Shown here: piece by piece, positions 36,613 to 45,170 of the stretch
How positions within the stretch are numbered: the stretch's first letter is position 1
How the letters are laid out: every line of letters starts with the position of its first letter
Source: Frankia sp. QA3
Lineage (GTDB): Bacteria; Actinomycetota; Actinomycetes; Frankiales; Frankiaceae
Assembly (NCBI RefSeq): GCF_000262465.1
Contig: NZ_CM001489.1
Span: 744,409 to 808,408 of the forward strand
Length of the DNA: 64,000 nucleotides
Direction of reading: 5' to 3'
Position numbers and translations under genes: made by a program
Notes under the pieces: generated by a model
Database searches by the model: none
The model's input: the letters and a program-made list of their open reading frames with translations, nothing else
What the model was told of the DNA's origin: nothing

Positions 36613-36939
36613 CGGCGGGATCCTCGGCGTGAAGGTGTGGAACTCCGCCCGCCGTACCGGCGTCGCCGACGTCGTGTTCCCGATAGGTCTCACGGCGTCG
36701 GCGGTCGTCCCGCTCCCGATGCTCCTGTTCGCCGATCGGGTCGCGCTCCCCGAGTAGTCCCTCGTCCGACGATGTCAGGAACTCGGCGACGCACAACCGA
36801 TGGTGGTCGCCTCACTGCTCTTACTGATCGTTTCTTGCTGATCGTTGGTCCGCCGGGTCGGGCTGGAGTGGATCCTGCCCGGTTCCGGCTCCGCGGGAAC
36901 ACCATGATCGTCGTCGCCGGGCCGAGCGTGGAGCGATCA
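36613..36939. other. Intergenic region, nothing recognised
   Basis: About 330 bases downstream of the ribbon-helix-helix gene. It has a repeated CTGATCGTT motif near 36815-36845 and no supported gene. Confidence 0.4.
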
Positions 36940-37203
36940 TCATGATCCATCGACCGGCAGCGCACGGTCAAGATCAGTAGCCCCTCGCGGGGGCGCCTGA
37001 TCCGCTCGTCCACGGACTGTGAGATCAGCGTGGGCCGGTGTTCCCGGTACCGGAGTGGTTGTCAGGCCCTCCTCCTCGAGGGGCCGTGGCTCTCCACGGG
37101 CGAGGATCCGGTCAACGTCGTCGGCCGAGAGCTCGGGCGGGTGGGCCACGAGCTCGACGAGATCCTCGATCTCGTTGTAGAAGATCGCGGCCGGCTTCTC
37201 CAT
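36940..37203 (-). CDS. Possible hypothetical protein (87 aa)
   Basis: From ATG 37203 the frame gives MEKPAAIFYNEIEDLVELVA, then an acidic helical part (ELSADDVDRILARGEPRPLE) and a looser tail. The first 50 residues have natural composition and acidic amphipathic character; the tail does not. No ribosome site is visible. It may be a real small gene or a truncated one in the accessory patch. Confidence 0.35.
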   Translation of the reverse strand: MEKPAAIFYNEIEDLVELVAHPPELSADDVDRILARGEPRPLEEEGLTTTPVPGTPAHADLTVRGRADQAPPRGATDLDRALPVDGS

Positions 37204-37272
37204 CGTCCGAGGCTGGCCCCGTCGGGTCTTCCCGTGCCGGGTGGTCGACGACGCTCGCTGACGGGGCACTTG

Positions 37273-37302
37273 ACATCGGCGGTAGAAACATCGGCGGTAG
37301 AA
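37273..37302. repeat. Two tandem copies of a 15-bp unit
   Basis: ACATCGGCGGTAGAA twice in a row, in the region between divergent genes about 250 bases upstream of the NDH-2 start. Confidence 0.85.
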
Positions 37303-37341
37303 AACGGCTCTCCGCCCCGTAGTCGGGCGATGACAAGATAA

Positions 37342-37354
37342 TCAACATTGTTGA
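37342..37354. promoter_or_regulatory. Candidate operator upstream of NDH-2
   Basis: TCAAC-ATT-GTTGA dyad in a less GC-rich stretch about 200 bases before the NDH-2 start. It is the most promoter-like sequence in the gap; the binding protein is unknown. Confidence 0.35.
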
Positions 37355-37551
37355 CGGCTCCCCGCCGCCGCGCTCATCAGAAGCGGTCAGGCGTGGGGGC
37401 GGGGCCACTGCGCCGGGCGGTTGCCCGACCGCATACCCGGGCACGCAGGGGAAGGTGGCCGGCGCGGCCCGCATCCCCGTGCGGCTGCGCGCCCGCGCCC
37501 GCCGCCGCCCGACTCGCGCTACCGCCGTGTGCGGCCCTCCGGAGGTGGAAC

Positions 37552-39093
37552 GTGCCCGCAGCAACGTCGTTGCCGGCGCCCCTGCGTCGATTCCTGCGCG
37601 CCGGCAGGGCGGCCGATCGCCCGGCCCCGGCGTCCGGCGCCGCCGGGTCCGCCGGGTCCGCCGGGTCCGCCGCGGCTGCGGGCGCGCCCCGCGTGGTCGT
37701 GGTGGGCAGCGGGTTCGCCGGCCTGCGGCTGCTGCGGCGGCTGGAGGGCCTGCTGCCGGCGTCGGCGGCGGAGCTCACCGTGGTCTCCCCGGTGGACCAC
37801 CTGCTCTACACCTCCCTGATGCCGCAGGTCTGCGCGAGCTCGGTGGAGCCGCGGCACCTGGCGGTGGCCACCCGGGGGGCGCTGCGCCGCACCGTGCTGC
37901 GCCTCGGCCATGCCGTGGCGGTCGACACCCGGGCCCGCACGGTGACCGTGCACGGCAACGACGGCACGGTCGACGAGCTGGGCTGGGATCGGCTCGTACT
38001 GGCCCCCGGCTCCGTCACGCGGACCTTCGACCTCCCGGGCGTGCGCGAGCACGCGATCGGCCTGAAGAACCTCGCCGAGGCCGTCCACCTGCGCGACCAC
38101 GTGCTGCGGCAGTTCGAGCGGGCGGACGCCACCGCGGACGACGCCCGCCGGCACGCCCTGTGCACCTTCGTGATCGTCGGCGCCGGGTACACGGGCACCG
38201 AGCTCGCCGCGCAGATGACCCGCTTCAGCCGGCGCGCGGTGGCGAACTACCCGCGGGTGCGGGCCGAGGAGGTCCGCTGGGTGCTCGTCGACCATGCGCC
38301 GCGCCTGCTGCACGAGCTTGCGCCGGCGCTCGGCCGCCGGGCCGCCGACGTGCTCACCGCCCGCGGCGTCGAGCTGCGGCTGCGGACGTCGGTGAACGAG
38401 GTCACCGAGCGCACCGTCCGGTTGGGTCAGGCGGAGGCCGCCAACCAGCACGAGACGATCGACACCCACACGGTGGTCTGGTGCGCGGGGGTGTCCCCCA
38501 GTCCGCTCATGACGAACCTGGGCCTGCCCACCACGCACGGGCGCCTCGTCGTCGACGACTGCTTCCGGGTCCCCGAGGTGGATGGCCTGTTCGCGCTGGG
38601 AGACGCCGCCGCCGTGCCCGACGTGACCCGCTCGGGCGCCCCCGCCGGTCAGACCGCCCAGCACGCCGTGCGCCAGGCCGCGGCCGCCGCCCGCAACGTG
38701 GCGGCGTCCCTCGGCCACGGCACTGCCCGGCCATACCGGCACCGGGATCTCGGGTTCGTGGTCGACCTGGGCGGGCGGGACGCGGTGGCCAACCCGTTGG
38801 GGCTGACCCTGCATGGCCTGCCGGCGGCCGTGGTCACCCGGGCGTACCACGCCTACGCGTTGAACAACGGGTCCAACCGGGCCAGGGTGCTCACGGACTG
38901 GGCGCTGGACCTGGTCATCCCGCACCAGATCGTGCAGCTCGGCTTCGCCGACGGGTGGCGACCCACGATCGCCGCCACCGAGCAGACCGGTATCTACCCC
39001 GGCGCAGCGCCGCAGCGGGCGGGCGGCGGTGCCGGCCCGGTCGCCTCGCCGGCGCCACCGGACCGTGCGGCGGGCGGCGTCGGGGGGCGGTGA
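37552..39093 (+). CDS. Type II NADH dehydrogenase-like FAD oxidoreductase
   Basis: 513-residue membrane-associated NAD(P)H:quinone oxidoreductase (NDH-2 family), feeding electrons to menaquinone without proton pumping. First nucleotide-binding motif VVVVGSGFAGLRLL (about residue 45), second VIVGAGYTGTELAAQM, FAD-contact LFALGDAAAVPD, quinone-side GQTAQHAVRQA. Start GTG 37552 is chosen for its strong ribosome site (GGAGGT). Upstream frame sequence is not protein-like. A GSA repeat (9-bp DNA unit) lies between start and fold. Confidence 0.88.
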   Translation: MPAATSLPAPLRRFLRAGRAADRPAPASGAAGSAGSAGSAAAAGAPRVVVVGSGFAGLRLLRRLEGLLPASAAELTVVSPVDHLLYTSLMPQVCASSVEPRHLAVATRGALRRTVLRLGHAVAVDTRARTVTVHGNDGTVDELGWDRLVLAPGSVTRTFDLPGVREHAIGLKNLAEAVHLRDHVLRQFERADATADDARRHALCTFVIVGAGYTGTELAAQMTRFSRRAVANYPRVRAEEVRWVLVDHAPRLLHELAPALGRRAADVLTARGVELRLRTSVNEVTERTVRLGQAEAANQHETIDTHTVVWCAGVSPSPLMTNLGLPTTHGRLVVDDCFRVPEVDGLFALGDAAAVPDVTRSGAPAGQTAQHAVRQAAAAARNVAASLGHGTARPYRHRDLGFVVDLGGRDAVANPLGLTLHGLPAAVVTRAYHAYALNNGSNRARVLTDWALDLVIPHQIVQLGFADGWRPTIAATEQTGIYPGAAPQRAGGGAGPVASPAPPDRAAGGVGGR

Positions 39094-39115
39094 GCCGGGC
39101 CGCCGGCCGCCCCGG

Positions 39116-39901
39116 TCAGACGGTTCCGCCGCCGCCGGCCGCCACCCCGCCGACCGGGACCGGGACCGGGCTCGTGGCGAGCCGGCCGCAGGCGGCCGTG
39201 TTGGAGACCTCCTCGGGCAGCTCGGGTTTGACGTCGCTGCGGGCCGCCCCGTCGTAGCGGCCGTTGTGGTTCGCGTCGACGCCGTGCTGCTCGATCACGC
39301 CCTCGCCGGCGCGCAGCTCGGCGGCGACCTTCGGGGAGACGGTAATGGTGCGCTCGTAGCCGGCGTCGCCGACGGGGAAGCGGTCCAGCGCGTAGGAGCT
39401 GTCCGGGCTGGTGTCGCCGGTCGTGGTGAGCGACACCGCGATGGCGCCGACCGACTTCTTCGCGTCGCCCGAACGGACCTGGCCCCCCGCGCCGCTGCCC
39501 GTCGCGTCCGGAGCGGGGCAGGAATGGCTGCCGCCGATGTGGATGTGCTGGGGGTGCGGCAGCCCCGGGGCGAGACCGTGGGTCGCGATCCGGATGCTCA
39601 GCAGGTTCCCCCGCAGGGTCGCGGTGGCCGTGCCGCTCGCGCCGGATCGGTTCACCGGTCCGAGGTCGGCGACGAGATAGGTCGGTTCGCCGCCGGGTGT
39701 GGCCCCCCGTCCGGTCGGCGTCGAGTCCGTGGAGGCCGGTGGCGCCGGCGGGTTGCCGCCCTGCGGTAGTGGGGCCCCGACCGTGTCCGCCCCGACCGTG
39801 TCCGCCCCGTCTGGGCCCCATACGGCCAGGAGCGGCACGATGGCGAGGGGAAGCAGGCCCACGCCGATCCCCGGGACGATCCCCCTGAGACCTCGTCGCA
39901 T
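39116..39901 (-). CDS. Secreted CHRD-like protein
   Basis: 261-residue exported protein. The N-terminal hydrophobic segment (GIGVGLLPLAIVPLLAVWG) is followed by a Pro/Thr/Gly linker with a DNA repeat (ACCGTGTCCGCCCCG). The body resembles the CHRD beta-sandwich: SGTATATLRGNLLSIRI, then PHPQHIHIGG, TGDTSPDSSYALDRFPVG and GVDANHNGRYDG. Binding of ligands or metals is unproven for this family. Start ATG 39901 has AAAGGAG 8 bases upstream. It converges on the NDH-2 gene. Confidence 0.75.
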   Translation of the reverse strand: MRRGLRGIVPGIGVGLLPLAIVPLLAVWGPDGADTVGADTVGAPLPQGGNPPAPPASTDSTPTGRGATPGGEPTYLVADLGPVNRSGASGTATATLRGNLLSIRIATHGLAPGLPHPQHIHIGGSHSCPAPDATGSGAGGQVRSGDAKKSVGAIAVSLTTTGDTSPDSSYALDRFPVGDAGYERTITVSPKVAAELRAGEGVIEQHGVDANHNGRYDGAARSDVKPELPEEVSNTAACGRLATSPVPVPVGGVAAGGGGTV

Positions 39902-40213
39902 CCGCGGGCTCCTTTCGGGCGGTGGACCGTGGCTACTCCGTGATCGATCAGATGCATAGGGTGGCGGCATCAGCCAAGGCCATGGGCGCCCATCCGTCAA
40001 CGCGATGATGGGTCGGCGGAGGGATCCGCCCGTGGTGCCGCCCGGACCGGGGGTGCGGGCGGCGACCGGCCGCGCGGCCCGGTACGTCACCCGATCGGGC
40101 CAGCCGTGGCAACAATTCGGGCGCGATGCGCTGGGAGGTGCGTTGCCAGCAGGTCGAGGCGCATTACCGGCAGGTCAGCGGGTATGCGGCCCATCCGGAC
40201 GGGGGAGAGCCTC

Positions 40214-41383
40214 ATGACGACGGACGGGCTTGGGAGGCGCGGGATGGCGCTTGGTGGCCGCATCGACCGGGCCCAACAGCGCAACCGTGGGGTCGGCTTC
40301 GTCATCGCCGTCATCTACAAGTTCGCCGACGACCAGGGCGGCTATCTCGCCGCCCTGGTCACCTTCTACGCCTTCCTGTCGCTGTTCCCGCTGTTGCTGC
40401 TGCTCACGACCGGGCTGGGCTTCGTCCTGCACGGTCATCCCGATCTGCAGGAGCAGGTCGTGACCTCCACGCTGAGCCAGTTTCCGATCATCGGTGACCA
40501 GCTCCGCGACGACGTGCAGGCCCTCAATGGCAGCGGGATCGCCGTCGCCGTCGGCATCCTCGGCGCCGTCTACGGCAGCCTCGGCGTCGCCCGGGCGATC
40601 GGCAACGCCCTGGACACCGTCTGGGCGGTGCCGCGCCGGTCCCGACCGAACCCGTTCTTCGCCCGGCTGCGCAGCCTGAGCCTCATCGGCCTGCTCGGCC
40701 TCGGTGTGCTGATGACGACGGTGCTCTCCAGCGTCACGACTGGGGCCTCGGCGTTCGGCCGGCTGGCCGCCGGGTTCCAGGTGCTCGCGGTCGCGATCTC
40801 CACGGCGGGCAACGCCGGCCTGGTCCTGGTCGCCTTCAAGGTCCTGACCGCCCGGTCCGTCCGGGTGCGGGAGATCCTGCCCGGGGCGGTGTTCGCGGCG
40901 CTCGGCTGGCAGCTCGTGCAGACGCTGGGCAGCTACTACATCGCCCACCAGCTCAAGGGTTCCACCCAGGTCTACGGGCTGTTCGGGCTCGTTCTCGGCC
41001 TGATGACCTGGCTGTACTTCCTCGCCGTCGTCGTGGTCCTCGCCATGGAGATCAACGCGGTGCGGGCGGGCCGGCTCTACCCGCGGGCGCTGCTGACCCC
41101 GTTCACCGACGACGTCGAGCTCACCGATTCCGACCGGCGGGCCTACACCTCGTACGCCAAGGCGGAGCAGTTCAAAAGCTTCCAGCAGGTGGACGTCACC
41201 TTCACCGATCTGCCCGACCAGCAGCGACCGGCAAGCGACCCGTCGTCAGCGGCCCCCGCCGTGGGTCGTGACCCGGCCACCGACGCGGCTCCCGGTCCGC
41301 CGGCCGACGTGGATCCCGGTCCGCCGGCCGTCGCGGCTCCCGGTCCGCCGGCCGTCGCGGATCCCGGCGGCCCCCGGCCGTAG
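40214..41383 (+). CDS. YihY/BrkB family membrane protein
   Basis: 389-residue inner-membrane protein of the YihY/BrkB family (function uncertain; long misnamed ribonuclease BN). About six helices, with the family-typical YLAALVTFYAFLSLFPLLLL and YGLFGLVLGLMTWLYFLAVV segments. The C-terminus is a disordered Pro/Ala tail made of a DP-GPPA-V repeat encoded by 24-bp DNA units (41290-41370). Start ATG 40214 has GGGGGAGAG upstream; the frame is open 36 codons earlier without support. Confidence 0.88.
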   Translation: MTTDGLGRRGMALGGRIDRAQQRNRGVGFVIAVIYKFADDQGGYLAALVTFYAFLSLFPLLLLLTTGLGFVLHGHPDLQEQVVTSTLSQFPIIGDQLRDDVQALNGSGIAVAVGILGAVYGSLGVARAIGNALDTVWAVPRRSRPNPFFARLRSLSLIGLLGLGVLMTTVLSSVTTGASAFGRLAAGFQVLAVAISTAGNAGLVLVAFKVLTARSVRVREILPGAVFAALGWQLVQTLGSYYIAHQLKGSTQVYGLFGLVLGLMTWLYFLAVVVVLAMEINAVRAGRLYPRALLTPFTDDVELTDSDRRAYTSYAKAEQFKSFQQVDVTFTDLPDQQRPASDPSSAAPAVGRDPATDAAPGPPADVDPGPPAVAAPGPPAVADPGGPRP

Positions 41384-41434
41384 CGGATCCCGGCCAGGGT
41401 CCGGACGCCGCTACGAGCCAGGCCCCGGACGCCG

Positions 41435-42478
41435 CTACGACGCCGCCCGGACGGTCCCGTCACGCCCGGGAATGGGCGGGCCGCGGTCCGGATCGTCCGG
41501 GATCCGGACCGGCGCGATCAGCACGGCGGTGTGGTCGCCGCCGGAACCGCCGACCACTGCCGGCCACAGGCCGTCGTTGACGCAGTCCCGCGCGACTTCG
41601 CGAGCCCAGTCGGGGGGCGCGCTCAGGGAGACGAAGCGACCCTGGTCGGTGCCGAGGATCACGTGCGCCCCGATCAGCGCATGGCGCAGCGCCTGCCCGC
41701 GCGGGGTCCGGGCGGCCCACCCCGCCGGGATCCGCTCCCCGGCCTCGTCGGCGAGGGGAGGCCAGCCGGAGGTGTTGACCAACTCCGCGCGCAGCCGCAG
41801 CAGCGGGCGCGGACCGGGATACAGCCCAGCGCTCAGCCGCAGCTCCGCCCGGGCGAACCAGGTGTCCCAGGTGATCCTGGTCGGCGCCGCTCCGCCGCCG
41901 TGATCCACCGTCCGCACGCGACGGCCCGACGGCGCACTGAGCTGGACCGTGTGGGCCCCCGATCGGGTCGCACCCGGCCCGCCCGTCGCCTCGCGGGCCG
42001 GCTCCCAGGGATCCGGTCGGGGGGCACTCAGGTGAGGCAGCCAGCCGCGCGGCCATCCTCCGCCCGGGGGGTGAGCCATCGGCCCGGGGCGCGCCGCCAG
42101 CAGGTCCGCGACCGTCACGGCCTCGTCGACCTCGTGCGGCAGAAACTCGGCCTGGTCGTCGGCGTCGGCGTCGCTCGCCGCCCTCGCCCCGCCGCTGGCG
42201 TCGCCCGACCGGAGGACCTGCTGTTCCCTCGTCGTGATCTGCAACCAGCGCACCCGCGCGGTCAGCACGGCGTCGGGGCCGGCCTCCAACAGGCATTCCG
42301 CGTGGACGTACGCCCGGTCATCCGGGTGGCGTGCGGCGTACGCCGCCGGGGTCAGCACCCCGACGAGCCTGCCCGACCCGCCCCCGCCGGACCGCACGCG
42401 ATGATCCGGATCGTGCCGGTAGATCGTCGCGTCGGCGATCGCCGCCGCCCGGTCGAGCGGCGCCTGAACCGTCCTCAT
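41435..42478 (-). CDS. Hypothetical protein, 347 aa
   Basis: ATG 42478 has GGGGG 5 bases upstream. The product is mostly soluble, with natural composition in its first 140 residues (AYVHAECLLEAGPDAVLTAR, REQQVLRSGD) and last 120 (ITWDTWFARAELRLSAGLYP, then HALIGAHVILGTDQGRFVSL). The centre is Pro/Gly-rich. I do not recognise the family. It faces the HypC-like gene across an IS200/IS605-like element. Confidence 0.65.
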   Translation of the reverse strand: MRTVQAPLDRAAAIADATIYRHDPDHRVRSGGGGSGRLVGVLTPAAYAARHPDDRAYVHAECLLEAGPDAVLTARVRWLQITTREQQVLRSGDASGGARAASDADADDQAEFLPHEVDEAVTVADLLAARPGPMAHPPGGGWPRGWLPHLSAPRPDPWEPAREATGGPGATRSGAHTVQLSAPSGRRVRTVDHGGGAAPTRITWDTWFARAELRLSAGLYPGPRPLLRLRAELVNTSGWPPLADEAGERIPAGWAARTPRGQALRHALIGAHVILGTDQGRFVSLSAPPDWAREVARDCVNDGLWPAVVGGSGGDHTAVLIAPVRIPDDPDRGPPIPGRDGTVRAAS

Positions 42479-42540
42479 CGGTAGCCCCCTTCACTCCCGG
42501 GCGCACCGGGCGTCGCGGCCGGTCACCATGGTTTCGGCGT

Positions 42541-42694
42541 GGATGCCCCGGCCTGGAGGCCGGGAGGAAACGCTGCCCCAGATTGTTCACGGGTGGTCAT
42601 CCCTTTCCGTGGAATGGGCGCATGACCCGTTTCGGCAGTGTGGGTCTGTAGGAGTCGGAATCCCCCGATCTCAGACGGGGGAGGACGTCAAAGG
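42541..42694. mobile_element. IS200/IS605-like hairpin element without transposase
   Basis: Two imperfectly similar blocks face the same way about 120 bases apart: GGATGCCCC, hairpin CCCGGCCT/AGGCCGGG (42547-42564), then GGAGGAAACG; and GGAATCCCCCG, hairpin closed by CGGGGG (42662-42681), then GAGGACGTCAAAGG. The second has the form of the right end, and of the end of the TnpB guide-RNA scaffold, in many IS605-type elements (GGAATCCCC ... GGGGAGG-x-GTCAA). No tnpA or tnpB is present. Its right edge supplies the stop codon of the HypC-like gene. Confidence 0.55.
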
Positions 42695-43074
42695 ACGCTG
42701 ATCGCCTCCCCGGCGTGGACCAGCACCGCATCGCCCATCTGTGCTCGGACGAGGCCGAGACCGATCTCCTCCGTGCCGGCGGGTGTCCGGACGAGTGCGA
42801 CCGAGCCCGGCAGACACCGGACGATCTCGGCCTCGATCGTCTCCTCCGGCCCGGCGACCTGACCGGCCGCACCACATACGGGCGCCTCGGGGCCCGGATG
42901 GGCGGCGGCCTGCGCGGCCTCCCACGCCGACAGCCGTTCGGGTCCCGTACGTGCGGCATCGTCCCCCGCATCGGGTATGCGCGGTTTGCGCCGTCCAGAG
43001 GGCACCGCGGCGGAGCCGTGGGTGTCCCGCTGTCGTCGTGACGGTGTGCTGGTGCTTCTGACCTGCTCGTTCAT
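42688..43074 (-). CDS. HypC/HupF-like protein, atypical
   Basis: 128-residue product from ATG 43074 (GAGGTGAT upstream). The last 65 residues fit the HypC beta-barrel hydrogenase-maturation chaperone: AEIVRCLPGSVALVRTPAG, then IGLGLVRAQMGDAVLVHAGE. The essential N-terminal Met-Cys of HypC is absent. Instead a 60-residue polar extension precedes a Cys in APVCGAAG. No hydrogenase or other hyp gene is near. It may be a repurposed or damaged HypC. The stop lies in the adjacent hairpin element. Confidence 0.6.
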   Translation of the reverse strand: MNEQVRSTSTPSRRQRDTHGSAAVPSGRRKPRIPDAGDDAARTGPERLSAWEAAQAAAHPGPEAPVCGAAGQVAGPEETIEAEIVRCLPGSVALVRTPAGTEEIGLGLVRAQMGDAVLVHAGEAISVL

Positions 43075-43389
43075 CGGTCATCACCTCGATAGAGGTCTAC
43101 CCGGCGCAACGGTACGACCCGTGTTCGGAGGTCACCAGTCGACTCGGATGATGGTCATCGGGTCGGAGCCGACGCCCGGGTCGCATCGGCCGAACAGGCG
43201 ACGCCCGGTCTGGCCGGATCGGGCGGACCGTCCCGGCTGGTCGAGGGATCCGGTGGTCGGCGGCGGGTGGGAGGGCCCGTTCGGAGGAGAGCGAAGGGGA
43301 GACGGGACGTCGTGCCGGACGGGCGAGCCCGGTGGTTGCGTCCGGCCCGTCCGGCCGTCGAGGGGTCCGCGGCCGCGCGATCGGGCAGC

Positions 43390-44319
43390 ATGGGAGCGGT
43401 GGGAGTAAAGACGACCAACGACGGCGAGGCGTTCGACCGGCTGTGCGCCCTCGTCGCGGCCGGCGGCGTCGCCGTGGTGAGCGGGGCGGGGATCTCGACC
43501 GACTCCGGCATCCCGGACTATCGGGGCCCGAACGGGGCACTGCGCCGCCACACCCCGATGACCTACCAGCAGTTCACCAAGGAACCGGGGGCCCGCCACC
43601 GCTACTGGGCCCGCAGTCACGCCGGCTGGCGGCAGGTCGCCCGGGCCGAGCCGAACGCGGGCCACCGCGCGGTGGCCCGGCTGGAGCAGGCGGGGCTGGT
43701 CACCGGCATCGTCACCCAGAACGTCGACGAGCTGCACCAGCGCGCCGGTTCCCGCCATGTCATCGACCTGCATGGAAGCCTGTCCCGCGTGGTGTGCAGC
43801 GACTGCGGGGAGGTGAGCCCGCGCCGCGACCTCGACGAGCGGCTGAGCGCGGCGAACCCGGGCTTCCACATCTCCGGGGCCCCCACCAACCCGGACGGTG
43901 ACGTCACCCTTTCGGAGGAGGCGGTCGCCCGTTTCGTCATGGTCGACTGTCGTGGCTGCGGAGGCGAGCAGCTCGAACCGGACGTGGTGTTCTTCGGCGC
44001 CACCGTGCCGCGTCCCCGCGTGGCGCAGGCGTTCGACCTGGTCGAGAGCGCCCGGGCGGTGATGATCCTCGGTTCGTCGCTGACCGTGATGTCCGGGTAC
44101 CGTTTCGTGCTGCGGGCGGCCGAACTCGGCATTCCGGTCGCGATCGTCAACCAGGGGCCCACTCGCGGGGACAGCCGGGCGACCGTCCGTGTCGATGCTC
44201 CCCTCGGATCACTGCTGCCCCGGCTCGCTGCTGCCGTCACCGGCGGCGAACGAACGCTCGGGCTGTCACGGACCGTGCCGTCCCTCGCCCTGTCAGGGGA
44301 TTCGCCTGCCGAGCTGTGA
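43390..44319 (+). CDS. Sir2-family NAD-dependent protein deacylase
   Basis: 309-residue sirtuin that removes acyl groups from lysine using NAD+. Motifs: VVSGAGISTDSGIPDYRG, TQNVDELHQRAG, catalytic His in IDLHGSLSRV, zinc pairs VCSDC and DCRGC, and VVFFGATVPRP, ILGSSLTVMSGY. ATG 43390 is used; GTG 43399 is also possible and the ribosome site is not decisive. A GNAT acetyltransferase starts 10 bases after the stop, suggesting one transcript encoding opposite activities. Confidence 0.92.
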   Translation: MGAVGVKTTNDGEAFDRLCALVAAGGVAVVSGAGISTDSGIPDYRGPNGALRRHTPMTYQQFTKEPGARHRYWARSHAGWRQVARAEPNAGHRAVARLEQAGLVTGIVTQNVDELHQRAGSRHVIDLHGSLSRVVCSDCGEVSPRRDLDERLSAANPGFHISGAPTNPDGDVTLSEEAVARFVMVDCRGCGGEQLEPDVVFFGATVPRPRVAQAFDLVESARAVMILGSSLTVMSGYRFVLRAAELGIPVAIVNQGPTRGDSRATVRVDAPLGSLLPRLAAAVTGGERTLGLSRTVPSLALSGDSPAEL

Positions 44320-44329
44320 GGATGGGGGG

Positions 44330-44992
44330 ATGCGATCGGTCTTTCGTCCCCAGCCCGCGAACGTGGCGTTCCGCCATGCCACCGACAGCGACGCCGAGGC
44401 AGCGGCGATCGTCGCGCTCGTCGAATCCGCGTACCGGGGGGAGTCCAGCCGGGCGGGGTGGACCACCGAGGCGGACCTGCTCGGGGGCCAGCGCACGGAT
44501 GCCGACGAGGTGCGTGCCGCCCTGGCGGCCCCCCACGGTGGTGTCCTGCTCGCGGAGGAGCCCTCCGGCCTCCTCGTGGGCTGCTGCCACGTGGAGCGCC
44601 TGATCGAGCCGGCGGCGCATGGTGGACCCGGCGTGGTCCGGACGGGTGAGCTGGTGACCCAGCCGGGAGAGGACGAGGGGACGATCGGGGCGGGGATCAC
44701 CGCGGCGGTGGGGGCCTACTTCGGCATGTTCGCCGTCAGCCCCACCCGGCAGGGGGCCGGAGTGGGCGGGGCACTACTGCGGCTCGCCGAACGGCACGCC
44801 GTCACGGCCTGGTCGGCGGCGTGGATGGAGATGCAGGTCATCGCCCAGCGGACCGAACTCATCGACTGGTACCGCCGCAAAGGATACGTCCCGACCACGG
44901 AGACCCGACCGTTTCCCTACGCCGACGAGCGGTTCGGCCGGCCGCTGCGGCCCGACCTCTACTTCGTCGTCCTGCGCAGGCCGCTCGCCTGA
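44330..44992 (+). CDS. GNAT family N-acetyltransferase
   Basis: 220-residue acetyl-CoA-dependent acyltransferase. N-terminal FRHATDSDAEAAAIVALVES, the acetyl-CoA-binding motif A around FAVSPTRQGAGVGGALLRLA (R/Q-x-x-G-x-G/A) and the C-terminal TELIDWYRRKGYVPTTETRP are clear. The substrate is unknown. Start ATG 44330 is preceded by a G-rich ribosome site. It lies immediately downstream of the sirtuin, so the pair may set acylation of a shared target. Confidence 0.88.
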   Translation: MRSVFRPQPANVAFRHATDSDAEAAAIVALVESAYRGESSRAGWTTEADLLGGQRTDADEVRAALAAPHGGVLLAEEPSGLLVGCCHVERLIEPAAHGGPGVVRTGELVTQPGEDEGTIGAGITAAVGAYFGMFAVSPTRQGAGVGGALLRLAERHAVTAWSAAWMEMQVIAQRTELIDWYRRKGYVPTTETRPFPYADERFGRPLRPDLYFVVLRRPLA

Positions 44993-45170
44993 CGTCGCCC
45001 TGATCCGCCGGCGGCCGCCCCGGCGGCCTCGGGTGCGATTCGCCGGTCCCCGGCGGCTTTCTCGGCCTTGGGCATCGACTCGGCCGTGGTGCCGGCAGCG
45101 AGTGCCGGCGAGCTGGCACGACGTCCGATTCCCGCCAGCATCCGGGGTCGATCGCGTCGAGAGTGGGGGC

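Larger units (their letters stand above)
37204..37551. other. Upstream region of the NDH-2 gene
   Basis: About 350 bases containing the 15-bp double repeat (37273-37302), the TCAAC-ATT-GTTGA dyad (37342-37354) in a locally AT-richer stretch, and GC-rich leader sequence. The long open frame preceding the NDH-2 start here is not protein-like. Confidence 0.45.
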
